Shown: positions 1 to 9,084, counted from the stretch's first letter. The stretch: DNA of 64,000 bases from Methylocystis sp. MJC1 (GCF_026427715.1 NZ_CP107559.1:186001-250000), one strand, 5' to 3'. Program-made: numbers and translations. Notes: generated by a model from the letters alone, not told the origin.

Positions 1-240
1 ACTTATGGAAATTAAAATCACTATACCAGATACCCATATCAATGCGACAGCCTGACGCGGAGATAGACCTCGAGCGTGAAGGCAAGTGGTATCAAGGGCG
101 CCCCTGAGTCGTCTTGCCAATTCGCCTCGCCTGAGCAGAAGCTTAGCGTGTGGCCTCTGACTCGACATCCGCGGCACGTGGGGGGTAACGGCCCCACAAG
201 GGCCAGCTCTGGCGTCGCCGCGGTCGCATCGTCGCTTGCC
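1..240. other. Left-edge region, no assigned gene
   Basis: I recognise no gene here. One plus-strand frame is open from base 3 to a TGA at 105-107 and could be the last 34 codons of a gene entering from the left, but its translation matches nothing I know. The rest is intergenic up to the convergent stop of the PLP enzyme at 241. Confidence 0.3.
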
Positions 241-1527
241 CTACGCGCTCATAGAAAAGGCTTGGTCAAGGTCCGCGATTAGATCGTCAACGTGCTCAAT
301 TCCGATCGACACGCGGATCAATGAAGGCGTTATGCCGATTTCTTTGCGCCCCTCCGCTGTGAGCCCAGAATGAACGGTCGTCGCAGGGTGACAGATTAAG
401 GATTCAGTTCCCCCGAGGCTGACAGCCAGCTTGAAGAGCTCGAGTCGATTCAGGAAGGCGAAAGCCTCAGCCTGTCCGCCCGCGATTTCGAACGAGAAGG
501 TCGAACCGCCCGAAACTGATTGGCGCTCCATCAGAAGCCGAGTCGGGTGATCGGCTGGCAGCAACGCAGGAAAATGGACGCGCTCGACTTTTGGGTGTTT
601 GGAAAGAAACTTAGCGACAACGACGGCATTGCTTGCCGCCCGCTCCATTCGCAGGGACAGAGTTTCCAGCGAGCGCGTCAGCATCCAGCAGGAATGTGGA
701 TCGAGTTGCGTGCCGATCGCGCTGCGCATAGCCCGAATTGGCTTCAGCTCCATCGACGAGCCGACAATTGCTCCGCCAATGAGGTCGCTATGGCCCCCGA
801 CATATTTCGTGAGCGAATAAAGTGACATATCTGCGCCATGTCGAAGGGGTGACTGAAAAACAGGGCCCAGCAGAGTGTTGTCGCAGCAGACCAGGGGGCG
901 GGATCCCTGGCGACGCGCGATGTCCTCCGAAATGGCGCGCACAAGAGATATATCCACAAGGCTGTTCATCGGGTTCGACGGCGTCTCGATGAAGATCATA
1001 GCGATCCGCGCATTGCGGCCGGCTTGTTCGGCGGCGGCCCGAATGTTTTGCTCGTTCATTCCGTCTGTAAATCCAACTCCCTTGATTCCGAAAGGAGCGA
1101 GGGTTCTGCTGATGAGAACCTCGGTTCCGCCATAGAGTGGACGGCTATGCAGAATGACCTCTCCGGGCTGTGCGTAAGCAAGGATCGCAGTGGTGATTGC
1201 CGCCATGCCTGAGGCGAAGACGAGAGCGCTCTCGGCGTTTTCATGAATTGCCAGCCGATCCTCAACGATTTCTAAGTTCGGATGGTTGAAGCGAGAGTAG
1301 ACGAGGCCGGGTTGCCTCTCGGGCGGAGCCGTTTGTCGCCCGGCCATATAGTCAAAAAAGTCGCGCCCCTGCTCCGCTGTTTGGAAAACGAAGGTGGACG
1401 TTAGAAATACGGGTGGCTTGACAGATCCCTCCGAGAGAGCAGGATCATAGCCGTAGCCGAGCATCAACGTCTCTGGTTCCAGCGCGCGCTGGCCAATTTT
1501 CGTCTTGTGGTAGCGAACCGGATCCAT
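241..1527 (-). CDS. Cys/Met metabolism PLP-dependent enzyme (cystathionine gamma-synthase / methionine gamma-lyase family)
   Basis: A 428-residue fold-type I PLP enzyme of the trans-sulfuration family. Visible hallmarks are the YSRFNHPN segment, the ALVFASGMAAI cofactor-phosphate region, IETPSNP, and the Schiff-base lysine in SLTKYVGGHSD. Length is normal for the family. Members act as cystathionine gamma-synthase, O-acylhomoserine sulfhydrylase or methionine gamma-lyase, and sequence alone does not settle which; the long N-terminus and the NHPN/GGHSD set resemble proteins often annotated as methionine gamma-lyase. The ATG at 1527 follows an AAAGG-type ribosome site. It stands alone on the minus strand, so context gives no pathway. 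Family call is secure, specific reaction is not. Confidence 0.9.
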   Translation of the reverse strand: MDPVRYHKTKIGQRALEPETLMLGYGYDPALSEGSVKPPVFLTSTFVFQTAEQGRDFFDYMAGRQTAPPERQPGLVYSRFNHPNLEIVEDRLAIHENAESALVFASGMAAITTAILAYAQPGEVILHSRPLYGGTEVLISRTLAPFGIKGVGFTDGMNEQNIRAAAEQAGRNARIAMIFIETPSNPMNSLVDISLVRAISEDIARRQGSRPLVCCDNTLLGPVFQSPLRHGADMSLYSLTKYVGGHSDLIGGAIVGSSMELKPIRAMRSAIGTQLDPHSCWMLTRSLETLSLRMERAASNAVVVAKFLSKHPKVERVHFPALLPADHPTRLLMERQSVSGGSTFSFEIAGGQAEAFAFLNRLELFKLAVSLGGTESLICHPATTVHSGLTAEGRKEIGITPSLIRVSIGIEHVDDLIADLDQAFSMSA

Positions 1528-1711
1528 AGCGAAAGCCTTTCGGCCATCTGTCTAGGCGTTAAACTTTCATATAGCGAGCAGTACAGGGGTGGGAGTTTGG
1601 TCGGGTGACCGAGTTACTCGGATACCAGATGCTCATGTTGCCGTGGCTCAGGCGCTGTTGCTGACGACGCGCCCGCGCCATTGAACGCCGCCCTATCGGC
1701 GATGCGACCGG

Positions 1712-1745
1712 CGCCCCGACCGCGAAGGTGGCGGCGGGGCGTTTT
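1712..1745 (+). terminator. Possible rho-independent terminator
   Basis: CGCCCCG (1712-1718) can pair with CGGGGCG (1735-1741), followed directly by TTTT on the plus strand. The loop is long (16 nt), and no plus-strand gene ends just upstream, so its role is unclear; it may only block read-through toward the small minus-strand gene. Confidence 0.25.
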
Positions 1746-1755
1746 GCTGTTTATG

Positions 1756-2007
1756 TCACCGAGGCTTATACCAAGGGACAAAGAAGCCAAAAATGCCCGA
1801 GAGCACCGCGAAGACGACGACTGACGCTGCAATTATTGGGATTTCGCCGGTTCCCCACCAGGCGAGGATGAATCCGAGAACTGCGCCCGCCGCAGCACAG
1901 ATGAACACGCTGGGGGTCAGGTCAATGTCAAAATCGACCACGCCGCCATATTTGTCTCGCTCTTTTTGAGGTGTGCGGGACTCTCCCTTTGGGTCGTCGT
2001 GCGTCAT
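1756..2007 (-). CDS. Small two-helix membrane protein, unknown function
   Basis: An 83-residue protein with a charged, hydrophilic N-terminal third (MTHDDPKGESR...) and two hydrophobic helices, VFICAAAGAVLGFILAWW and IIAASVVVFAVLSGIFGFFV, ending WYKPR. I chose the ATG at 2007 over the upstream one at 2082 because GGAGGGG lies a few bases before it and the extra 25 codons look non-coding. I do not recognise the family. It is probably an inner-membrane protein with its N-terminus in the cytoplasm. Neighbours give no functional hint. Confidence 0.6.
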   Translation of the reverse strand: MTHDDPKGESRTPQKERDKYGGVVDFDIDLTPSVFICAAAGAVLGFILAWWGTGEIPIIAASVVVFAVLSGIFGFFVPWYKPR

Positions 2008-2190
2008 ATCGAACCCCTCCGCTTCGCGCCGCAAAGGGGACATAGGGCGGTTGATCGGAATGGGCGACTCCGACGCAAACACAGCGCCCTATCTACTGTT
2101 TCTTCGAAACCGCCCGTACACGCACAAGCGACGTTTCAAGCATGTTCCGCGAGCTGTTTTGCGTCAAAAGCGATCTACGGCGCAGGTACC

Positions 2191-2297
2191 TTGACTTCTG
2201 TCGTTAAGGCAGCAAACTGCTACCCCATGGGGAAGCGATCTCCCCACGAGGCGACACGCCCAAGAATCGCGTCCGGTTTGTTCACCAAGGACGCACC
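2191..2297 (+). promoter_or_regulatory. chrB-type promoter and leader, copy A (in front of the RND operon)
   Basis: This segment matches 8150-8256, upstream of chrB, with no gaps. Both begin TTGACTTCT and both have exactly 107 bases from there to the ATG. The last 72 bases before the ATG differ at only about four positions, while the ~25 bases after the -35-like hexamer have drifted. The conserved block holds TGGGGA...TCCCCA and GGCGACACGCC inverted repeats that can fold as RNA hairpins. Drifted spacer beside an intact hexamer and leader suggests selection on a working promoter and RNA or operator. It probably drives the chrB stub and the RND pump genes. Confidence 0.65.
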
Positions 2298-2420
2298 ATG
2301 TCGTCAGTCGACGAAGTCTCTCCCAACAAGCTCATTCGCCGCTGTGGCAGCCTCCCTCATTCTGCGCTCGCTGACATATGGGGCGAGGCGATCCGATCCG
2401 CGCTAACGACATTCCTGTAA
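2298..2420 (+). pseudogene. Truncated chrB 5' end (40-codon stub)
   Basis: A 40-codon frame that begins like the chrB gene at 8257: MSSVDEVSPNKLIRR here against MSSINSISPDKLARL there. After about 25 codons the similarity ends and the frame stops at TAA, 11 bases before the RND pump start. It keeps the ChrB start and the same upstream leader but lacks nearly all of the rhodanese-like domain and the whole ChrB domain. It may be a dead remnant, or a short translated leader that couples ribosomes to the downstream pump gene. I favour a remnant of a duplication that still serves as a leader. Confidence 0.6.
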
Positions 2421-2431
2421 AGGGTAGGCGG

Positions 2432-5400
2432 ATGAACTTGGTCTCCTTCGCGCTTCGTCGACCGATCACCGTTGTGGTTTTGGTTGTCGCCACGGTTTTG
2501 ATGGGCGTCTTCGCGACGCTGCGGATGCCGCGCGATATTTTTCCAAACCTCGGAATCCCCGTTCTCTACGTCGCCCAGCCTTATGGCGGGATGGATCCGG
2601 CGCAGATGGAAGGGTATCTGGTCAATTATTACGAATATCATTTTCTTTACATTACCGGCATAGAACACGTTGAGTCGAAGTCGATACAGGGCGTCGGGCT
2701 TATCAAGCTTCAATTTCAGCCCGGCACGGACATGGCCGGCGCGATGGCCGAGACGGTGGCCTATGTCAATCGAGCCCGCGCCTTCATGCCGCGCGGCACG
2801 GTTCCGCCATTCGTCATGCGCTTCGACGCCGGCAGCGTCCCGGTCGGCGATCTCGTCTTTTCGGACGAAAGCGGCAAGCTGAGTCTCAAGGAGCTACAAG
2901 ACGCCGCCCTTTTTAGGGTCCGTCCATTGTTCGCGACCTTGCCCGGCGTTTCGGCGCCACCGCCATTTGGCGGCAGCCCCCGCGCCATCGTCATCAGCGT
3001 CGATCCAGAACGGCTGACGGGCTACAATATGAGCCCCGACGAGATCGTCCAAGCAATCGTTAAGGGCAACGCTATCAGCCCTTCCGGCAACGTTCGCTTT
3101 GGCTCCCAAATGCCAATGGTCCCGGTCGACACTGTCGCGACGGACGCCTCCCGGTTTGGAGATATCGCCATTCGCTCCGACGGGACCCGGACCATCTACG
3201 TTCGCGATATTGGAACCGTGGCCGACTCTTCGGATATCGAATTTGGGTACGCCCTTGTTAACGGCCGGCACACGGTCTTCATCCCCGTTACGAAGCGCGC
3301 GGACGCCTCGACGCTAAGCGTCGTGAGCCTCGTAAAAGAAAATATCCCGAAGTTTCAGGCGGTGCTGCCGCCTGGCGCGAAGGTCAGCTATGAGTTCGAC
3401 CAGTCGCCTTTTGTCAATCGCGCGATAAGCGGCCTCACGCAAGAAGGCGGCGTCGGCGCCGTGCTTACCGGGTTCATGGTCTTGCTTTTCCTGCGCGACT
3501 GGCGAAGCGCGCTCGTCGTCGTGGTGAACATCCCTTTGTCAATCTTGGCGGCGACGGTTGCGCTTTGGGCGTCCGGGCAAACGATCAATTTGATGACGCT
3601 TGGCGGGCTGGCGTTGGCGGTCGGCATATTGGTGGACGAAGCGACCGTCGCCATTGAAAATATTCATGCGCACATGGCCCGCGGCTCGCCGCTTGCCAAT
3701 GCCGCTTACGATGGCACGACCGAAACGATTACTCCTCGCTTTCTTGCCATGCTTTCAATCCTTGCGGTGTTTATCTCGGCCTTCTTCATGAAAGGCGCCG
3801 CGCGCAGTCTCTTCGTGCCGCTGGCGCTCGCGGTCGGCTTTGCGATGGTTGCGTCTTTCATACTCTCTTCCACGCTCGTCCCGGTGCTTACCATTTGGTT
3901 GCTGAGAGGCCATGGCAGCGCTCATGACGGCGGTCCCTCGCGCTTTGGTCGGTTCCGAGACCGCTACCGCGAATTTCTCGTTAGGGTCGTGCGGCGACGA
4001 GGCGTGGTGCTCGCTTCCTATCTGATTATCGCCGGCTTGGTTACCGCCGTTGCCGGCGGCGCGCTCAGCCGGGCGATTTTCCCGGTCGTAGACGCCGGTC
4101 AACTGGCGTTTCGGATGAGCGCCCCCGCAGGCACGCGCATCGAGGAGACGGAGAAGCTCGCCGGCAAGACAATCGAGATTATCCGCAGCGAGGTCGGGTC
4201 TGAAAATGTGGGTCTTACGCTCGGCTTCGTGGGCGTGCAAAATGCAGCCTATCCAATCAACACGATCTATCTCTGGACAAGCGGACCGCAGGAAGCCGTC
4301 TTGCAATTGCAGCTCAGTCGAGAATCCCGGATCAATGTCGCGGAGCTGGTCGAACGGCTTAGAGCGAGGCTCTCTCAAGAGCTTCCCGATGTGCGCTTCA
4401 GCTTCGAGCCAAGCGACATCGTCAGCAGGGTCATGAGCTTCGGGGCGCCGACGCCGATCGAAGTGGCCATCAACAGCCCCGACTTCTCGAAGACCCGGGA
4501 ATTCGCGCAGAAAATCGAGAAGGAGCTGAGACAAGTTCAGAGCCTTCGTGATTTGCAATTCGGACAGCAGCTCGACTACCCGGCCGTAAAGGTTGAGATT
4601 GACCGCCGCGTCGCGGGAACCCTCGGCGTTACAGCCGATCAGATCGGCAGGTCGCTTACCGAAGCCACCTCGTCGAGCCGTTTCACGGTTCCCAATTTCT
4701 GGGCGGATCCCAAGAGCGGCGTTGGCTACCAAGTGCAAGTGCAAGTACCGCCACGACGCATGGATTCGTTGGAGCAAATCAAGAACATACCTGTCGCTCG
4801 AAACAATGAGATGCAGATTGACCTGCGCGCCGTCGCTGATGTGACCAAAGGGACGGTGCTTGGTGAATATGACCGCTACAACATGCAGCGCATGCTGACG
4901 CTCCAGGCGAACATCATCGGCGAGGACCTTGGCGGCATCGCCCGTCAAGTCTCCGCGGCTATCGCCAAAGCTGGCGACCCTCCCAAAGGCGTAACGGTGA
5001 CAGTTCGAGGACAGGTTACGCCAATGGAAGAGATGTTCGGCGGCTTGGCGCTTGGCTTTGGCGTTTCGGTAGTGGCCATCTTTCTACTCTTGGCGGCGAA
5101 TTTCGAATCCTTCCGCTTGGCGCTTGCGGTGGTGCTCATGATTCCCGCGGTCATGGCGGGCGTGGCCGTTGCTTTGTGGCTTACAAGAACCTCGCTAAAC
5201 ATCGAATCGCTGATCGGTTCGATCATGGCGATCGGCGTCGCGGTGGCGAATGCTATTCTCCTCGTCAGTTTCGCGGAGCGTGATCGCGTTGGCGGCGCTC
5301 AGGCACACCAAGCTGCTGTCTCGGGGGCGACTGGCCGGCTGCGTCCGATCCTGATGACCAGTTGCGCCATGATTGCCGGCATGCTTCCGATGGCGATCGG

Positions 5401-5584
5401 GATCGGCGAAGGCGGGTCGCAGACTGCACCTCTAGGCCGCGCGGTGATAGGAGGCCTGATGGGGGCGACGGTTGCGACGCTGATCATCCTGCCAGCGATT
5501 TTTGCGCTTCTTCAGGGGAAAAGCACACGAAAAAGCCCGTCGCTATTGCGTGCCAGTCTGGATCACGCGGATGCTCGCGGCTAA
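2432..5584 (+). CDS. RND-family efflux pump, inner-membrane permease (AcrB/HAE-like)
   Basis: A 1050-residue proton-driven RND permease with the usual arrangement of one N-terminal helix, a large periplasmic loop, a helix bundle, a second loop and a second bundle. In the helix equivalent to AcrB TM4 the acidic pair is Asp402-Glu403 (ILVDEATVAIEN) rather than Asp-Asp. In the later helix IGVAVANAILLV an Ala replaces the AcrB proton-relay Lys. That combination suggests a divergent subfamily. The start at ATG 2432 (MNLVSFALRRP) follows an AGGG-containing site and removes 18 non-conserved codons. The adaptor and outer-membrane genes follow directly, so this is the first full gene of a tripartite export operon. 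Substrate is unknown; the chrB-type leader hints at oxyanion or metal stress. Confidence 0.93.
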   Translation: MNLVSFALRRPITVVVLVVATVLMGVFATLRMPRDIFPNLGIPVLYVAQPYGGMDPAQMEGYLVNYYEYHFLYITGIEHVESKSIQGVGLIKLQFQPGTDMAGAMAETVAYVNRARAFMPRGTVPPFVMRFDAGSVPVGDLVFSDESGKLSLKELQDAALFRVRPLFATLPGVSAPPPFGGSPRAIVISVDPERLTGYNMSPDEIVQAIVKGNAISPSGNVRFGSQMPMVPVDTVATDASRFGDIAIRSDGTRTIYVRDIGTVADSSDIEFGYALVNGRHTVFIPVTKRADASTLSVVSLVKENIPKFQAVLPPGAKVSYEFDQSPFVNRAISGLTQEGGVGAVLTGFMVLLFLRDWRSALVVVVNIPLSILAATVALWASGQTINLMTLGGLALAVGILVDEATVAIENIHAHMARGSPLANAAYDGTTETITPRFLAMLSILAVFISAFFMKGAARSLFVPLALAVGFAMVASFILSSTLVPVLTIWLLRGHGSAHDGGPSRFGRFRDRYREFLVRVVRRRGVVLASYLIIAGLVTAVAGGALSRAIFPVVDAGQLAFRMSAPAGTRIEETEKLAGKTIEIIRSEVGSENVGLTLGFVGVQNAAYPINTIYLWTSGPQEAVLQLQLSRESRINVAELVERLRARLSQELPDVRFSFEPSDIVSRVMSFGAPTPIEVAINSPDFSKTREFAQKIEKELRQVQSLRDLQFGQQLDYPAVKVEIDRRVAGTLGVTADQIGRSLTEATSSSRFTVPNFWADPKSGVGYQVQVQVPPRRMDSLEQIKNIPVARNNEMQIDLRAVADVTKGTVLGEYDRYNMQRMLTLQANIIGEDLGGIARQVSAAIAKAGDPPKGVTVTVRGQVTPMEEMFGGLALGFGVSVVAIFLLLAANFESFRLALAVVLMIPAVMAGVAVALWLTRTSLNIESLIGSIMAIGVAVANAILLVSFAERDRVGGAQAHQAAVSGATGRLRPILMTSCAMIAGMLPMAIGIGEGGSQTAPLGRAVIGGLMGATVATLIILPAIFALLQGKSTRKSPSLLRASLDHADARG

Positions 5585-5621
5585 TCCTTTTCAAGCGCCA
5601 TGGCTGCGGAATGTTAAGGTT

Positions 5622-6557
5622 ATGCTTGTTTCAAGGGTCGATTGGTGGCGAGCGGCCAGGCGACTGGGGCTAAAGGCGATCGGCCTTGCGGTTGTTTCGG
5701 CGCCTCTGGCTGCGTACGGCGCCGATCCATTCGCAACGGTTGTGTTGCCGGCCACCATTCAAGCGTACTTCGTCACCGATCTCTATGCCAAGGATTCAGG
5801 CTTTGTATCGCAGGTGAACAATGACCTCGGCGACCACGTCAAAAAGGGAGCGGTGCTGGCCGTCATCAGCGACCCGGAGCTTCAGGCGCAATTTCAAAAG
5901 GCGCAAGCGGCGGTTCAGCAAACCGAGTCCGCCCTCGAGGTCGCGAAACGACAACTGGTTGGCTTGCAGGCTGATCTCGCCTTGCAGCAGGTGACGCTCA
6001 AGCGACAGCGTGAATTGTTTGCGGGGCGAGCCGCGACCGCGCAATCGCTCGATGAGGCGCGGGCAAAAGAGGGCGTCGCGAGCGCAGCCGCGGAAACCGG
6101 AAAGGCCAAAGTCAAACTGGCTGAGGCCGATGTGACCGCCGCCGAGGCAGAGCTTGAAAGACTCAGCGCCTTGTTACAGTACGACAATATTACAGCACCG
6201 TTCGATTGTGTGGTGACTCGCCGCCTCGTAAACCCTGGCGACCTCGTGCAGGCGGCAACGGCGACCCGGACGTCGCCGCTTTTCACCTGCCAAGAGATCG
6301 ACGTTGTTCGCATCTTTGCCGACGCCCCGGAGTCGGCCGCTGCGGTTATTCGACCAGGACTGCCGGTCGAGATCAGGCTGTCCGGTCCTTCCGCGCAACC
6401 CGTTCGCAGCCGCGTCACGCGCATCGCCAACGCGCTCGATGCTGCAACCCGCACCATGCGGATTGAGATAGACGTGCCCAACCCTGATGGGAAATTGTTG
6501 CCAGGCATGTACGGCCAAGTAACGCTGACTCCCCAACCCCAGCAGGCGGAGCCATAA
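5622..6557 (+). CDS. RND efflux periplasmic adaptor (membrane fusion protein)
   Basis: A 311-residue HlyD/AcrA-type adaptor that links the pump to the outer-membrane channel. It has an N-terminal signal-like segment (LGLKAIGLAVVSAPLAAYGA), a lipoyl half-motif (GFVSQVNNDLGDHVKKGAVLAVI), a long Gln/Ala-rich coiled-coil hairpin, the second half-motif (YDNITAPFDCVVTRRLVNPGDLV) and a beta-barrel ending LLPGMYGQVTL. The start is uncertain: ATG 5622 gives a compact signal sequence, while ATG 5571 would overlap the pump stop by 14 bases. There is no lipobox, so it is probably a soluble or signal-anchored adaptor. Confidence 0.87.
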   Translation: MLVSRVDWWRAARRLGLKAIGLAVVSAPLAAYGADPFATVVLPATIQAYFVTDLYAKDSGFVSQVNNDLGDHVKKGAVLAVISDPELQAQFQKAQAAVQQTESALEVAKRQLVGLQADLALQQVTLKRQRELFAGRAATAQSLDEARAKEGVASAAAETGKAKVKLAEADVTAAEAELERLSALLQYDNITAPFDCVVTRRLVNPGDLVQAATATRTSPLFTCQEIDVVRIFADAPESAAAVIRPGLPVEIRLSGPSAQPVRSRVTRIANALDAATRTMRIEIDVPNPDGKLLPGMYGQVTLTPQPQQAEP

Positions 6558-6560
6558 CGC

Positions 6561-8081
6561 ATGTCGCCTGAGAAGGGGCGAAGCCCACGAAATGGCTTCG
6601 TTTGGAGCCCGCCAACAGCGTTTCTGGTGCTTGGTCTGGGTGGTTGTTTGGGTATGTCGCAAGGCGACAAAGCCGAGTTGCTCCGCCCTTCCGTTAGCCC
6701 CGCCGCCCAACCCTCAGCCTCTCTAAAGGTCGACGCCTCTCATATCCAACCGATGTATGAGCGCCGGCTGCTGGCGATTGATCTTCCGACAGTCATCCGG
6801 ATCACCCTCGCTCGCAATATCGATATCCAGGAAGCGCAGCAGCGCGTCGAGGCGTCACGCGGTGAGTTAGACGCCAGCATCGGCATGATTTTTCCTTCGA
6901 TTTCGCCGCAAATTACGACGCTGGGCATCCAAGGCGCTCTATCGAACGTGACAAACCTGGCGCTGGCGAGCTTTTCTCATACGTTTCCGGCGGTCGTCGT
7001 TCAGTGGGTCATAAACCCCGGGCAGGTCGCGTATAATGTCATCGCGTCAAATCGGCGGCTTGAAGCCTCAGAGCAGCAAGACCAAGCGGTCGTGCTGGAA
7101 ACAACCCGTTTGGCTGCAATTCAATACTACGAGCTCGTATTGGCCCAAGCGCGCGTCGCCGTGGCTCAGCGGGCCATGCGCGAGGCCGAAGAGCTGCTCC
7201 GCATTCAGCGCCTGAGAGTCAAAGCTGGCGCTGGATTGCCCGCTGACCAATTGCGCGCCGAGGCGACACTTGCCGGGCGAAAGCAGGACCTGCTGATTGC
7301 ATTGAATGGCTTCTACAATGCGTCCGTCGCCCTGACAGCAACGCTCCAACTCGACCCCACAATCATGTTGGCGCCGAAAGCGGGCGCTATGGTGCAAACG
7401 GCGTTGGTCCGGGAAGACCTGCCGATCGACGACATGCTCGCCATCGCCGTCCAATACCGACCAGATCTAGAAGCGGTTCGCTCTCTCCTCGCAGCCGCCG
7501 ATGCGGATAAAGGCGCGACCGTTTGGGGTGGATTAGGACCCCAGATCACAGCCTCGCGCACCTTCGCACCACCCCCGCCGGCGGTCGGTTATCCCCCTGC
7601 GGGAGCCATCCTGACCAAGGATACGATGTACCGGCAGCAGAAATATCAGGCGACCGCAGGGTTCAATTGGAGCCTCGCGACTTTCGGCAGAATTCGAACG
7701 GCGGCTGCTCACGTTAATATGGCCTCTCTCGATCTGGATCGACAACTGGAGCAGGTGCAGACATCCGTAGTTGCGGCCCATCAGGCGAGCATCCTCGCCA
7801 AGAAGGCCGTGCCGATCGCCCAGCAGCAGGTAAAGGCGGCAGAAGAGGCGCTGCGACTGACGCAGCAAAATATCTTGGCCGGCACAGGCCTTCTGATCGA
7901 CGTGCTTCAGGCCCAAGACGCCGCCGACCAAGCGCGCCTGAGAAACGCAACGGCGGTGGTCCAGTACAATCAGGCGCAGATCAATTTGCTCGGCGCCATG
8001 GGGCTCCTTGGCGTGGAGAACATACAGCCTCGGGCCCCTGAGCCCGCGGGCAATCATCTTGCCAGCAAAAGTCGACGCTGA
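6561..8081 (+). CDS. Outer-membrane efflux lipoprotein (TolC/NodT family)
   Basis: A 506-residue TolC-like channel. The N-terminus carries a lipobox (FLVLGLGGC), so the mature protein starts at a lipidated Cys near residue 29. The body shows the two tandem outer-membrane-efflux repeats: long alpha-helical stretches such as VEASRGELDASIG and QDAADQARLRNATAVVQYNQAQINLLGAMG, each followed by beta-barrel strands. The ATG lies three bases after the adaptor stop, so the three genes are surely co-transcribed. It completes the envelope-spanning pump. About 70 bases after its stop, the second chrB-type promoter begins. Confidence 0.9.
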   Translation: MSPEKGRSPRNGFVWSPPTAFLVLGLGGCLGMSQGDKAELLRPSVSPAAQPSASLKVDASHIQPMYERRLLAIDLPTVIRITLARNIDIQEAQQRVEASRGELDASIGMIFPSISPQITTLGIQGALSNVTNLALASFSHTFPAVVVQWVINPGQVAYNVIASNRRLEASEQQDQAVVLETTRLAAIQYYELVLAQARVAVAQRAMREAEELLRIQRLRVKAGAGLPADQLRAEATLAGRKQDLLIALNGFYNASVALTATLQLDPTIMLAPKAGAMVQTALVREDLPIDDMLAIAVQYRPDLEAVRSLLAAADADKGATVWGGLGPQITASRTFAPPPPAVGYPPAGAILTKDTMYRQQKYQATAGFNWSLATFGRIRTAAAHVNMASLDLDRQLEQVQTSVVAAHQASILAKKAVPIAQQQVKAAEEALRLTQQNILAGTGLLIDVLQAQDAADQARLRNATAVVQYNQAQINLLGAMGLLGVENIQPRAPEPAGNHLASKSRR

Positions 8082-8149
8082 ACGATCACGGAACGCGTTG
8101 CCGGAGCCGTCGCGGCGCAGCGCCGAAGACATTGAATTACGAGAGGGAC

Positions 8150-8256
8150 TTGACTTCTACTACCGGGACGGCAAATTGTCGCCGCATGGGGAAGCGATCT
8201 CCCCACGAGGCGACATGCCCAAGAATCGCGTCCGGTTTTTCCACCAAGGGCGCACC
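8150..8256 (+). promoter_or_regulatory. chrB promoter and leader, copy B (in front of chrB)
   Basis: TTGACTTCT at 8150 and an upstream leader of exactly the same length as copy A at 2191. The strongest structure is TGGGGA...TCCCCA around an AGCGATC loop, then GGCGACATGCC. In copy A the matching base makes a G-C pair (GGCG/CGCC) where this copy has G-U, which keeps the small stem. I recall chrB-type leader RNAs in catalogues of predicted bacterial motifs, but cannot check it here; a DNA operator for ChrB is the alternative. Confidence 0.65.
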
Positions 8257-9084
8257 ATGTCGTCAATCAACTCGATCTCCCCCGACAAGCTTGCGCGTCT
8301 CATCGGCGTCCCGCATTGTCCTGCCCTCATCGACGTGCGGGCGGATCAGGACTACAAGGCCGATCCTCGCTTCCTCCCGGGCGCATTACGTCGCCATGCC
8401 GAATCCGTCGCAGACTGGGCCCCGGAATTCGTGGGGCAAGCAGTCATTGTCATTGATCGGACGGGCGGGCACGCCAGCGAAGGCGTCGCCGCCTGGTTGC
8501 GCCATGCCGGCGCCGCCTCCGCTGACATCCTGACTGGCGGGCATGAGGCCTGGGCCAAGGCCAACGGCCCGCTCATCCAAGCGGCAAAGCTGCCTCAGCG
8601 GGACGCTCTTGGGCGAACGGTCTGGGTTACGCGCTCCCGTCCGAAAGTCGATCGCATTGCCTGCCCCTGGCTCATCCGCCGTTTCGTCGACCCAACCGCC
8701 GTCTTTCTATTCGTGGCGCCGGCGGAGGTGACAGCCGTCGCCGAGCGTTTCGGCGGCGCCCCCTTCGATATGGAGGGCGTGTTTTGGAGCCATAGGGGCG
8801 AGCGTTGCACGTTCGACACCATGCTCGAGGAATGGGGGTTGGCGATAGAGCCTCTGCAGCGATTGGCTGTCATCGTGCGCGGCGCGGATACGGCCCGTCT
8901 TAATCTCGCCCCAGAGGCGGCAGGGCTGCTGGCGGCGTCGCTCGGCCTCTCCCGCATGTATGCGGACGATCTTGAGCAGCTCGAAGCCGGGATGGCCCTT
9001 TACGACGCCTTTTATCGTTGGTGCAGAGACGCAACGGACGAACCCCACACTTGGCCTGTAACCAAGTCAGGGAGAGCCCCGTGA
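8257..9084 (+). CDS. chrB: Chromate resistance regulator/accessory protein ChrB
   Basis: A 275-residue protein. Residues ~1-110 look like a rhodanese domain (ALIDVRADQDYKAD, ILTGGHEAW), though the usual catalytic Cys is not evident. Residues ~125-260 form the ChrB domain, with WVTRSRPKVDRIACPWLIRRFVDP and a distal GAD-containing helix. In studied systems ChrB is a chromate-responsive regulator of chrA and is needed for full resistance. ATG 8257 is chosen because the duplicated leader ends exactly there; the longer open frame upstream crosses the promoter. The stop overlaps the GTG of chrA, so the two are translationally coupled. Confidence 0.92.
   Translation: MSSINSISPDKLARLIGVPHCPALIDVRADQDYKADPRFLPGALRRHAESVADWAPEFVGQAVIVIDRTGGHASEGVAAWLRHAGAASADILTGGHEAWAKANGPLIQAAKLPQRDALGRTVWVTRSRPKVDRIACPWLIRRFVDPTAVFLFVAPAEVTAVAERFGGAPFDMEGVFWSHRGERCTFDTMLEEWGLAIEPLQRLAVIVRGADTARLNLAPEAAGLLAASLGLSRMYADDLEQLEAGMALYDAFYRWCRDATDEPHTWPVTKSGRAP

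Noticed and set aside
3755..4948. 397-codon minus-strand open frame
   Set aside because: It lies fully inside the RND pump gene, has no ribosome site, and its translation is His/Arg-rich and non-homologous; it is a GC-driven shadow.
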